Positions 12,318 through 22,391 of a stretch of DNA of 64,000 nt are shown here, piece after piece. Numbering within the stretch: position 1 is the stretch's first letter; every line of letters starts with the position of its first letter. Origin of the DNA: Chenopodium formosanum (Eukaryota; Streptophyta; Magnoliopsida; Caryophyllales; Amaranthaceae); NCBI GenBank assembly GCA_024500155.1, contig CM044873.1:5957001-6021000 (forward strand), read 5' to 3'. The notes below the pieces were generated by a model. That model had not been told where the DNA came from. It did no database searches and was given only the letters and a program-made list of their open reading frames with translations. Made by a program: the position numbers and the translations under genes.

Positions 12318-15300
12318 ATGGGGTTGAGAAAATGGGGAGTGGGAATTGTTGCAGTAGTAGCAATAATAGCAGGAAGAGAATTAAACAAGCAATATGGGTG
12401 GGATAAAGATGGATTAATGGAGGTTTTTAAGAAATTATCAGATCAATTAGGAATTTGGGCAATTCCTGCTTATGTGGGTGTTCATACTCTTACATTGTCT
12501 CTTTGTTTGCCTTCTGCTGTGTTTTTTGAAGCTGGGGCTTCTCTTCTTTTTGGGTTTCTTCCTGCTGTTCTTTGTGTTTTTTCTGCTAAGATTCTTGCTG
12601 CTTCTCTCTCCTTCTGGATTGGCAGGTACCCATTTCTTAATTTTCTCTAAATTGTTTTATTTAATTTTTGTTATATAATTATGAATTTAGTTTTTCTGCC
12701 ATTGTTGGGTTTTGTTTATATGTGAAGATTGAATTTTGAGATATTGTACACTAGTTGTTTAATGTGATAGTGACTATGGTGGATTGGTGGAGAATGATAA
12801 TTATTGGCATTGATTATGTAGCATTGGTGTAAAATGTGCAAGTATTGTTGGAAATGTTTTTGTTGGTTGATGAGATGCCTTATTATAGTGTGCTACAGTA
12901 TATTGTTTGTGATTTCTAGTTTTCTACCATTGGATTTTGTGTGGATGTGGACTAGCTCAGTTGTTAAACTTTTACGTCTTGAGGGTATTTTCCGACTTGA
13001 GATTGAATCTCGTCTACATTACTACCCTTTGTGGTTCCCCTTTTCCGTTTTCGGTTTTGTGTGCACATTGAGGCTTTTTCATGGTTGTGTTTGGTGACAC
13101 AGAGATAAACAAATAACAGTCATTTATACTAGTTAATGATGCTCTGGAAACAATATTTCCAAAAGTGATAATGGTTACATTTTGAACCATATCCTCATTT
13201 AAATAGAATAATGGAGTGAGGGTGGGAAGGACAATTTAATGTTCAGTCCCCCCCCCCCCCCCCCCCCCCTAATGCGCTTTTGGTGTGTGAACATTAAATA
13301 ATATCATACTTTGAAGTTTGAACTACACACGTCGATCTTCACAATGTAACTATAGGGCGATCAATCAATCAATCAATCAATCAAAGCCTTAATCCCAAAA
13401 GTGGGGTCGGCTAACATGAACCAAATTTGATTATTCCGTGTAGTCATCAACATAAATCTTTCTCCTCCATCCCTTACGATCCAAAACTTCATCCTCACGT
13501 AAATCCATGCACTTCATATCCTTCCTCACTCCTTCCAACCAAGTCATCTTTGGTCTCCCTCTTCCTCGTTTAATCCCTCCATGGTCCCACTCTTCCACTC
13601 TTCGCACCGGTGCACCCTCGGGTCTCCGTCTTACATGTCCAAACCAACGCAGACGATTTTCCCTTAATTTATCTACAATGCCCGCCACACCTACTTTCTT
13701 GCGAATAACCTCATTTCTGATTCTATCTCTTAAAGTGTTTCCACACATCCACCTTAACATGCGCATTTCCGTAACCTCCATCTTTTTAATATGCTCTTTC
13801 TTAGAAGCCCAACATTCTGTACCATAGAGCAACACTGGTCTTATGGCAGTCCTGTAGAATTTTCCCTTCAACTTTAAGGGAATGCTGCGGTCGCATAGCA
13901 CTCCCGTGGCCGCTCTCCATTTAAGCCACCCTGACTTAATCCTGTGGGTCACGTCTTGATCAATGTCACCATTCTTCTGGATGATCGACCCTAGGTACTT
14001 AAAACATTCACTCATGGTCAAATCCTTTCCATCCAAACTCACCACTTCATTGCTTGTCCCCCTCTGAGTGCCAAAACGACATACCAAATATTCAGTCTTA
14101 CTCCGACTTAGCTTAAACCCTCTAGATTCCAACCTTTGCCTCCATTGCTCCAACTTGACATTAACCCCATCCTTAGTCTCATCCACCAAAACGATATCAT
14201 CTGCGAACAGCATACACCATGGAACCTCATCTTGAATTGGTCTAGTTAATTCGTCTAGAACCGTTGCAAAAAGAAAAGGGCTTAATGCAGACCCTTGATG
14301 CAATCCGATTGTAATAGGGAAATCTTTTGTCAACCCTCCGCATGTCCTCACATTTGTTGACACATCCCGATACATATCCTTAACTAGGTCTACATACCTT
14401 CGTGGGATACCTTTCTTCAACATTGCCCACCAAAGTATCTCTCTTGGCACCTTGTCATATGCCTTCTCTAAATCAATAAAGACCATATGAAGATCTTTCT
14501 TCTTTACCCTATAAAACTCCATCATTTGTCTTATCAAATGGATTGCCTCCATAGTAGATCTCCCAGGCATAAAACCAAATTGGTTATCTGAAATGCTTGT
14601 GCATGCCCTCAACCTTTGTTCAATCACCCTTTCCCACAACTTCATAGTATGGCTCATAAGCTTAATTCCTCGATAGTTAGAACAATCTTGAGCGTCTCCT
14701 TTGTTTTTATAAACCGGGACCAAGGTGCTCTTCCTCCAATCTTGTGGGATCCTTGTAGCCGTCCATATCTTGTTGAAAAGGTTTGTTAACCAATCAATAC
14801 CAATCTTACCCAAACACCTCCACACCTCTATCGGTACCCCATCAGGGCCAACCGCCTTCTTAGGTTTCATCTTCCTCAGTGCAATCTCCACCTCTACTCT
14901 CCTAATCCTTCGCACATACTCCATGTTGATTTCTTCATCACTCATAGAGGTATCTCCTATCACAACTCCATTACTTCCATTAAATAATTCATCGAAGTAC
15001 CCCTTCCACCTGTCCTTGATGTCCTCCTCTTGCACTAGGACCATTTGGTTCTTATCTTTGACACACTTCACCATGCCAATATCCTTCCTTGCCTCTTGTC
15101 TTCTCTTTGCCATCTTATAAATGATCCTTTCTCCCTCCTTGGAATCAAGCTTTTCATAAACCTCCTGATATGCCTTTTCTTTTGCTTGGCGAACAGCTGC
15201 CTTTGCCTTACTCTTAGCCTCCTTATACGCTGCAAAGGTTTCATCACTCCTACATTTTCCTAAGGCTTGATAGCATTCCCTTTTTTGCTTAATTACTGCT

Positions 15301-17334
15301 TTCACCTCTTCATTCCACCACGAAGTATCTCTCTGTACCGAAGTTCTTCCCCTTACTTCCCCTAAGACCTCTTTGGCCACTCTTAGGAAACAGTTCTTCA
15401 TTCGTAACCAGGTCATGTCCGGATCCACCTCTCCATCCCAATCCGCTTCTTCAATTACCTTTTCTGTAAAAACCTTAGCTTTTGCATCCCTTAGGGTCCA
15501 CCATCTTATCCTTGGTTCTTCTTGTCTAACTTTTTTCTTCGCCTTCTCTTTCAGACGAATAGTCATTACCAATAGCCGGTGTTGGGTGACCACACTCTCC
15601 CCTGGGATAACCTTACAGTTTATGCAACTTTGTCTATCTATGCTCCTTGTGAGCAGGAAGTCTATTTGAGTTGCATTTGCTCCATTCCGAAAAGTTATCA
15701 AGTGTGAATCCCTCTTCTTAAACCAAGTATTAGCCAAAATTAAATCATATGATTGGGCAAAATCCATAATAGCTTCACCACCGGCGTCCCTCTGCCCATA
15801 CCCAAAGCCTCCATGGACACTCTCATAGCCATCTCGGCTCGCCCCAACGTGCCCATTTAGATCCCCTCCAATATATAACTTCTCTGAGTGGTGGACACCC
15901 TGCACCACCTCGTCTAGGTCCTCCCAAAATTGTCGTTTCTCTTCTGCATCTAAACCCACTTGGGGAGCATAAGCACTGATAACATTCACAATCTCCTTGC
16001 CACATAGCAACTTCAGCCTTATCAACCTATCGTTCTTCCGATAGACCTCGATCACCTCTGTTGCCAACCTCTCATCGAGAACCACACCAACTCCGTTCCT
16101 AGCTCCACCATTCCTTGTTCTGTGGCTCGTTTCTTGCCCAACATACCATACCTTATACCCCAAAACCAAGCCTCGAGCTCCTTCTCCTGTCCATCTTGTC
16201 TCTTGGAGGCACATGATGTTCACGCGTCGTCTTTTCATTACTTCTACCAATTCTGCTGATTTTCCCGTAAGAGACCCCACATTCCAAGAACCAATCCGCA
16301 AACTAAATTCTTTTCTCCCACGCAAAATTTAGGCTTAAATCTCAAGAACCCTTTCATGATAGTGACTCGAGGGCAGAGGATTATCACTCTTCCATTTACT
16401 ATTTTGTGGATATGATAATGGGTTTGCTAAATTAAATGTTGCTGCTTTAGCAGTATATCCACTTTAGTTTGAAGCTGGAATGGAACCTTTCTTTGGTGTG
16501 CTTCATCTTCTTCACAGCTGCAATGAATGGAAGCATTTGTTTGAAAATAGTTGAAGTCATAACATATGTAGCTACAGTTGCTGAGCCACTGAAGAAATGC
16601 GTTTGTTGTGTCATTGAGTGTACATTTATACATAGGAGATTGTGCTCAGTTATAGAGAACCATCTTTTTATCTTTTGTTACTGCCTCTATGGTCATATTA
16701 ATGGAAGAAGCCATGTCTAATAATGTTATCGGTCTCTCTCTCTCTCTCTCTCTCTGCTTCATTATTGATGCTAATAATTTTTAACATCATCTACTATTAT
16801 CAATACTAATAGATGTGTAATATTATTTTATTTGTTAACGATTGTAGGCTTATCTTCAAGAGTTCAAGTTCTGCAATGCATTGGGTGCAAAGTAACAAGC
16901 ATTTTCATGTACTCTCCAAAGGCGTAGAACAAGATGGTTGGAAATTTGTTCTTCTTGCCCGTTTTTCTCCTGTCCCGTCTTATGTCATCAATTATGCTCT
17001 GGCTGCTACTAAGGTCAGATTTTTTGTGGATTTTCTGCTTCCTACTATTATTGGTTGCATGCCCATGATTTTACAAAATACTTCTATTGGGAGTCTTGCT
17101 GGTGCTGCTGTTGCTTCAGCGTCTGGTTCTCAGAAATCTCAGATTTGGTCATACATCTTCCCACTTATTGGGATAATGTCCAGCATTCTTATCTCTCTCA
17201 GGATCAGAACATATACTAAAAATATTTCTGTTGAATCTTCTGTAATTGAAAATAGCAATTCTGAAAATAGTGCTGACTCATCTCAAATATTAACCAGTCA
17301 CAAGACAGATGAAAATGTGAAGAAAAGACGATGA
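12318..17334 (+). CDS. TVP38/TMEM64 (VTT/SNARE-associated Golgi) membrane protein
   Basis: Two exons join in phase: 12318-12625 (MGLRKWGVGIV...FWIG plus the first two bases of Arg) and 16848-17334 (TGA). They encode 264 residues. The single intron (12626-16847, about 4.2 kb) carries a SINE-like relic and an antisense RTE LINE. Hydrophobic segments are visible near the N-terminus, through WAIPAYVGVHTLTL and the LPSAVFFEAGASLLFGF region, around LLARFSPVPSYVINYALA and near the C-terminal IFPLIGIMSSILISL. The RFSPVP..(I/V)NY stretch is the family hallmark. The last 38 residues are polar and serine/lysine-rich, probably cytosolic. Members are multi-pass endomembrane proteins of the VTT/DedA superfamily, linked in other eukaryotes to lipid scrambling and trafficking; the plant role is unclear. 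An in-frame upstream ATG at 12159 would add 53 residues, but its Asn/Ser-rich sequence looks like UTR. The gene is tail-to-tail with GAD copy B, 226 bp apart. Confidence 0.85.
12945..13080 (+). mobile_element. tRNA-derived SINE-like relic in the TVP38 intron
   Basis: The stretch ctagctcagttgttaaac (12952-12969) resembles a pol III A box, and gattgaatctc (13001-13011) resembles a decayed B box about 35-40 bases later, as in tRNA-derived plant SINEs. The 3' border is not clear and I see no target duplication. Confidence 0.4.
13250..13269. repeat. Poly(C) tract
   Basis: About 19-20 consecutive C residues inside the TVP38 intron, just left of the RTE LINE 3' end. A tract like this is prone to slippage and sequencing error. 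Confidence 0.8.
13355..16335 (-). mobile_element. RTE-type LINE inserted antisense in the TVP38 intron
   Basis: A minus-strand non-LTR element of about 3 kb. It has one long EN-RT frame (separate entry) and a short 3' UTR with the core gccgaccccac...gggattaaggctttgattg. It ends in a (TTGA)n tail, seen on the plus strand as tcaa repeats at about 13361-13385. A tetranucleotide tail instead of poly(A) is typical of the RTE clade. The 5' border near 16326-16340 is uncertain; no clear target duplication was found. Fragments with the same 3' end occur at 1648-1702 and 42071-42327. Confidence 0.85.
13431..16325 (-). CDS. RTE LINE endonuclease-reverse transcriptase, open frame
   Basis: A single frame of 964 codons without internal stops. 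The AP endonuclease domain (about residues 8-250) shows GSWNVGSLTG, LQETRW, SAYAPQ, GGDLNGHVG and QIDFLL, then VVTQHRLLV. The reverse transcriptase domain (about 530-790) shows NYRGIKLMS, NQFGFMPGRST, VFIDLEKAYDKVPRE, LHQGSALSPFLF and LFADDIVLV (catalytic aspartates near residue 707), then FKYLGSII. The C-terminus has the RTE-type LRWFGHVRRRPEGAPVRR and RGRPKMTW stretches. The frame opens with TTG directly after a TAA. The first in-frame ATG is at about residue 30, inside the endonuclease, so the 5' end is probably truncated or has lost its start. Catalytic motifs otherwise look intact. Confidence 0.85.
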   Translation of the reverse strand: MRGRKEFSLRIGSWNVGSLTGKSAELVEVMKRRRVNIMCLQETRWTGEGARGLVLGYKVWYVGQETSHRTRNGGARNGVGVVLDERLATEVIEVYRKNDRLIRLKLLCGKEIVNVISAYAPQVGLDAEEKRQFWEDLDEVVQGVHHSEKLYIGGDLNGHVGASRDGYESVHGGFGYGQRDAGGEAIMDFAQSYDLILANTWFKKRDSHLITFRNGANATQIDFLLTRSIDRQSCINCKVIPGESVVTQHRLLVMTIRLKEKAKKKVRQEEPRIRWWTLRDAKAKVFTEKVIEEADWDGEVDPDMTWLRMKNCFLRVAKEVLGEVRGRTSVQRDTSWWNEEVKAVIKQKRECYQALGKCRSDETFAAYKEAKSKAKAAVRQAKEKAYQEVYEKLDSKEGERIIYKMAKRRQEARKDIGMVKCVKDKNQMVLVQEEDIKDRWKGYFDELFNGSNGVVIGDTSMSDEEINMEYVRRIRRVEVEIALRKMKPKKAVGPDGVPIEVWRCLGKIGIDWLTNLFNKIWTATRIPQDWRKSTLVPVYKNKGDAQDCSNYRGIKLMSHTMKLWERVIEQRLRACTSISDNQFGFMPGRSTMEAIHLIRQMMEFYRVKKKDLHMVFIDLEKAYDKVPREILWWAMLKKGIPRRYVDLVKDMYRDVSTNVRTCGGLTKDFPITIGLHQGSALSPFLFATVLDELTRPIQDEVPWCMLFADDIVLVDETKDGVNVKLEQWRQRLESRGFKLSRSKTEYLVCRFGTQRGTSNEVVSLDGKDLTMSECFKYLGSIIQKNGDIDQDVTHRIKSGWLKWRAATGVLCDRSIPLKLKGKFYRTAIRPVLLYGTECWASKKEHIKKMEVTEMRMLRWMCGNTLRDRIRNEVIRKKVGVAGIVDKLRENRLRWFGHVRRRPEGAPVRRVEEWDHGGIKRGRGRPKMTWLEGVRKDMKCMDLREDEVLDRKGWRRKIYVDDYTE

Positions 17335-17560
17335 TGTCTTTCTTCTCTTATTTTCCTTTTATTTTGGATCTTCTTACATTAGACAGGTTACAGATTTGTA
17401 GTATTACAGATTTTCTGTTTGATTAAATATTCTCTTTTAATGGAAAAATCCAATTTTAAGAGAGATGAATGTTCTTTATATTTATGTTTTTTATTTTTAT
17501 TACAATACATATTAGAGCCATAAATCTACTGCTCGTGAATTTACTTGGAACTCAGACATT

Positions 17561-20407
17561 CTAACAGACACCCTTAGTCTTCCCTCCCGTCACTTTTACG
17601 TCCTTATGAACCACTTTGTGCTCGTCTGTCTTCCAATGGACTGAGGTTTCTGGTATGTGTAAAGAGCCCTCTTCAGCATCGTGAACACCTTCACTTGGTT
17701 TGACTTCCAGTGTGAAAGTTATCTTTGGAACAGTATCTGTGAGCTCTGGTAGCGCCTGCTTTATGTGTGAGAGTAGCTTATCCACCATTTGCCTCCCAAA
17801 ATCCTCCCTGACTACAACTCGTAGGATTGTTATATGTTCAATGTCAGCAGGCATTGTGTATGCTGGTACAATCCATCCATGGTGCCTTAGGGCTTTTGAC
17901 AGTTCAAATGCAAGGCTTTTGCTCTCATCTTTAAAGGCAAAGGCCACTAGTGGTATTCCTTGGTCTTTTGAGACAATGTCAAACCGCCCCATTTTTTCCA
18001 ATCCTTTTCGGAGTGTTTTTGCATTTTCTATGCAATTTTCAATGACATGCTTGTACCCCTATTTAAGAGAAAAATCAGGTTGTTAGGAAAATATATCTTC
18101 AAATTTGTGCGGTAAATAACTATGGTCAGACACCATGTGGTCATGCAGATTAAAATATAAAACTATCAAACAAACATCTCTGATTGTGGATTATCAAATT
18201 AGTTAATACTTGTATGTTTTTGGACCTGGCATTACACTGCACTAATAAAGCTGGCCTGTTTGGGCTATTTTATTCTTAGGTTTACTTTATTCTCACTTTT
18301 AGCAGGCCGTGGATTTCCTTGATTTATTTTTGATTTCATATGTTCAAAACGTGTTACATTTTCATAGGAAGTGAGATTTCATGTTAGTCCATTTATGCAA
18401 TCTGTGTAAGTTCCTGCTGCTGATTGTGGTTAATTTATACAGTTATACTTCGTAGTTATTTCCTCATTTCCTGTATATCTTGTTCAGAATTACTACTGTC
18501 AAGCTAGAAGGTAAGAAGAAACATACCTCAAATCCCAGCCTTAGGAACTGATAATATTGTGCCACTATTTGACTTGCCCCTGCATGTCAGCAATTCAGAT
18601 TAGTGAAGAATTCTACCCCTCTTCCACCCCCTCTCCCTCAAAAGCAATAGTTGTATAAGTTTTGTGCATTACCTTTGGAGAAGTTTAGGGTGAATGTAGG
18701 CTGATCAGTGCCAAGGTAGTTAATGTGGAAGACAAGCTCTTCCGGGAGGTCTGCTTTGCTCCTCCAAATAACCCACCCAACTCCGGCATACACCAGGCCA
18801 TACTTATGACCACTCACATTTATACTCTTCACTAATGGCAGCCTAAAGTCCCATTTGAGATCTGGGTATGCAAATGGAGCCACAAATCCCCCACTTGCTG
18901 CATCAACATGTATCGGAGTATTCCACCTACATTTTCAGGAGTTGATTAGCGGAGAAGAGAGAAGCTGAGGAGAAAGAATATTTCTGGTTCTTAGAATGCA
19001 CAGAAGGTAATACAGGGTTGTACATATACAGACTATACAGACCAGAGTTAGTCAGTTCTGGCCGTATAAAGTTGTGCTACGATTCAGTTCAAAAAATGCA
19101 TCCAAGCCCCCGTACTTGGGCAGAGCCACGTTTGATCGGTCACAGTTTGGCCAGCAATGTGCTGCTTACAGACATACTGTAGGGGCGGGCTGATTTGACT
19201 TGGGTGCCTATATTCTTGGTCTAAAATAGGAACTTACCCTGTTTTCTTGTTTTTTTTAGCAAGAAGATCGTTCAAAAGCTTGACATCTTCAAACTCGCCA
19301 TTAAGTGTAGATCCTAGAATGGCAGCCACACATATTGTGTTCTCATCCACCATTTCTACAGCTTTTGCTGGGTCCATCACGTAGCACTTTTCTGTTAGCT
19401 TCACCTCTTTCAGCTCCACATCAAAGTACCTTGCAAATTTTTCCCAGCATACCTGCAAGACAGCAAGGGCGAGATTTAGAGAGTTGGTAACATTTCTGTA
19501 GCAACAAGACCGAAAACAGGGGAAATAATCTACCTGAACGTTGGCACCAGTTACGATGTTTGGTCTGTCGTAGGGCTTCCCTTCCGCCTTTCTCTTGTTC
19601 TGCCATTTCTTCTTGAAAGCTAATCCAGCCAACATAATTGCTTCGGATGATCCCACCGTTGCCACTCCTACTGCTACCCCATGGTCACCTTTTACTGACG
19701 GTGCATGAAACAATCGTGCGATCATATTGACACACCTATTCTGGAGATTCAGGGAAGTTGAATGTTTCTTTATGTTAGATTGACTTAAAATACAGAAGTA
19801 TTAAACACAAAAAAGACAGTGAGTTAACCTGAAGCTCAGTGCTGATAGGATACTCATCCATGTCGACGTAGTTCTTGTTGATGGCTTCAGACATTAGCTT
19901 ATCACATTCAGGCTCCATCCAAGTTGTCACAAAGGATGCCAAGTTCAGCCTTGGATTTCCGTCTAGCATAAGCTCATCATGTATGATTTGGTACGCCGCA
20001 TCTTTTGGTATAGTCTTCTTTGGCATCCTATACCTTCAATTACCAATCACAACATTTAATAATTAATCACAACCTAACAAACCCCCTTATAAAATATTCT
20101 TCCGGAATGAAAACAAGTCACACATTATTCTAACACCCTATATAGTTCAAGACTTTATAGTAACACCACGAGTATGTGACTATTAATTATGTACCCCGGG
20201 AGTAATCTCTCTAATCCGGGTGCATATTTATCTTTCTCTATCATTTCTACGTCATTCAATATAGGAAAAGTAGTATAAGTAACAAATTCAAATGTAATGT
20301 ATATGTACTTACTTTGGAAGAGGTTCATGGGCATATCTTGAAGCAAAAATCGGGCTAATTACATGTTCTTCTATTTCCTCTAGGGTTTGGACGTGTGACA
20401 AAGCCAT
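17561..20407 (-). CDS. GAD: Glutamate decarboxylase, copy B (atypical C-terminal tail)
   Basis: Seven exons join in phase: 20313-20407 (ATG at 20407), 19829-20033, 19534-19740, 19238-19452, 18673-18926, 18527-18579 and 17561-18058 (TAG), giving about 508 residues. Exons 2, 4 and 5 have exactly the lengths of copy A (205, 215 and 254 nt). The PLP lysine is in VSGHKYGLVYAG at about residue 282 and HVDAASGG is present, so glutamate decarboxylation to GABA is expected. Two differences stand out. An extra 468-bp intron splits the segment that is one exon in copy A, after GFE. The tail after about residue 460 reads ...HWKTDEHKVVHKDVKV and ends KTKGVC: the Trp-Lys-Lys-Phe-Val type calmodulin-binding helix of copy A is absent, though the final GVC resembles the usual RVC end. 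Regulation by calmodulin may be weaker or lost (inference). Confidence 0.92.
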
Positions 20408-20515
20408 CTTTTTGGGGTTTTTTTTATCAAACAAACACTTTTTATTTGATTTCACAAAATATAACCAAGAACAATGATGAAATATGACTTATGGTTCAAC
20501 AGTAGTTATGGAATG

Positions 20516-20524
20516 AATTTATAG
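20516..20524 (-). promoter_or_regulatory. Possible TATA box of GAD copy B
   Basis: The minus strand reads ctataaatt about 110 bp upstream of the ATG. The spacing is plausible, but this is a sequence match only. Confidence 0.35.
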
Positions 20525-22351
20525 TAACAAGTAAGTTGAGCAAATAAGAGAGATTATGGGAATTAGATTCCTTTGGTTACCCTAGCTTGATGGAATTCCT
20601 TTTACTTGATGCTATCTTGGAATTCCTTGCAATGAACAATTACTAGTAATTAATTAGAGTACTAATTATTGTTTTTTCTATAGAATTTGAAATTATCTTA
20701 TAGCTGTAAGAAGTTTCCTTGGACCCAGTGGGTGTGATTATAAATATAATCTTTGATTTGTGATAAGAAGTAAGGAATATATGGGATAATTGTTGCAAAA
20801 GTTGGTTCTAGTCTAATCAATGAATCGATCCATTGTTGATTAACAAATGATTTAACTGTGCAAGCATGATATTGACACATGCTTCTTCCATTTAATTCTT
20901 TCTTCAACTGCAACATATTCCTATTCAAGAAGTTGCAAATTGTAACCTTTGTAACATTGCTTTACTTTCTTGGTCAATGATTCTTTCCTAGTTTCCTTTA
21001 ATCTGTTTATTACACGAGTTCCAATTTTTTTTCCTCCATCTCTCTTTGAAAATTGTGAGGGAAGCATTTATAACTTTCGTAGAACAAGTTATTATTGTAG
21101 GTAGAGATCCACCATCCTTAGAAAGATCTCCTAAATTCTTAATAATAACCGTCATTTAAAAAGACATGTTTCATAAAAATTAAGGACTATGTTACATCTT
21201 TAGCAAGAACATAATTTTTTTTTCTTTTTTCGGTTGTTAACCTGTAGAAGAAGGGGCAGACCTAACGGAGAGAAAAAGTGAATTGATTAACGAGATTGAG
21301 TTAGAATACCTTAAGCTTGGGGTTCTTTTTAATCAAGCCGGTATTAGAGTACTTAATTAAAAGTGTAATTTATTTTCAACTAGTGGACTTACACCATTTA
21401 GATCTCCACACTCCACTAATTCTCCAAACAACACAATTATGATACATTTTTGTTTTCTTTCATCAAATTGTCTCTTGACTAAATATTATTCTCCAAACAA
21501 CACAATTATGTGAATAGTTTTTTCTTTCTTACATCAAGTTGTTTCTTGCTTACCCACAAATTCAACATAAATTGAAAGATTTCTACTCGAAAATCTCCCG
21601 AAAACATTTCCAAGATCAATACAAGTGTAAAACCCTTCCTCATCTATATTTATTAACGGAGTAGTCATCTATCGTAAATTTTTCCTCATTTAAACCTTGT
21701 CCTTAATTTATCGAGAACCCTTTTTTTTCGAGTTTGGCCCTCACATCATATTGTTATTTGGGCCGCTCTTCTCTTATTGTTTGAATTATTCAAATTCCCC
21801 TAACCCAATAATAGCCCACTTAAATAGTTACCCACCAAATAAATTTCAATGTTGTCATTCATTTTCAATGTTAATGTAAGTCATCAAAATCATTCTCTCT
21901 CCTTTCTCTTTCTCCCCTGTTACAAGTCTTACAAGTTACAACCATGGCCTACAATCACCATCATCAGTACTCCAGTAAAAGTTGAATAAGTCAGCACTAC
22001 TCCGTACTATGTATCATAGATTGTAATAGCCATAACCTACTTTACTAATCGTTTCAATACCCCCAATAGGCTCAATTCCAAACTAAATTCGGCTATTTCG
22101 CACCACCAATCTAAAATATACTCAAAACCCAGTTCAAGGTGGTTCGAACCACGGACTTGAAGGTGGTTTGAGGCTGCGGAATTGGTGGGGTCGGTGGCTG
22201 ATGACGGTTCTTGGTGGGTTAGGGCGGCGGCATTGGTGGGACCGGTTATTATAATTATATATTCTGCAGAAAATTATTATATACTTTAAAGTATAATAAT
22301 ACAATATTTCTTTTTAAAATTTATAATTGTACTATAGTTATTATAGTATAG
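20525..22351. other. Intergenic region between GAD copy B and NPF copy 1
   Basis: A head-to-head promoter interval of about 1.9 kb. It contains a diverged tandem duplication at about 21419-21550 built on ctccaaacaacacaattatg followed by a ttctttc/atcaa segment. The stretch at 22130-22250 is locally G-rich (ggtggttcgaaccacgg palindrome). No gene is seen. Confidence 0.5.
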
Positions 22352-22359
22352 TATAAAAG
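22352..22359 (+). promoter_or_regulatory. Possible TATA box of NPF copy 1
   Basis: tataaaag lies 33-40 bp upstream of the ATG at 22392, after a tatagtata run and before a GA-rich leader. If used, the 5' UTR would be very short, so an upstream start site is also possible. Confidence 0.35.
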
Positions 22360-22391
22360 GAGGAGAGAGAAAGAGAAGGGAAGATCAAAAA

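Noticed and set aside
22130..22170. ggttcgaaccac motif that looks like a tRNA T-arm
   Set aside because: No A box, acceptor pairing or clover-leaf around it; it is only a short palindrome.
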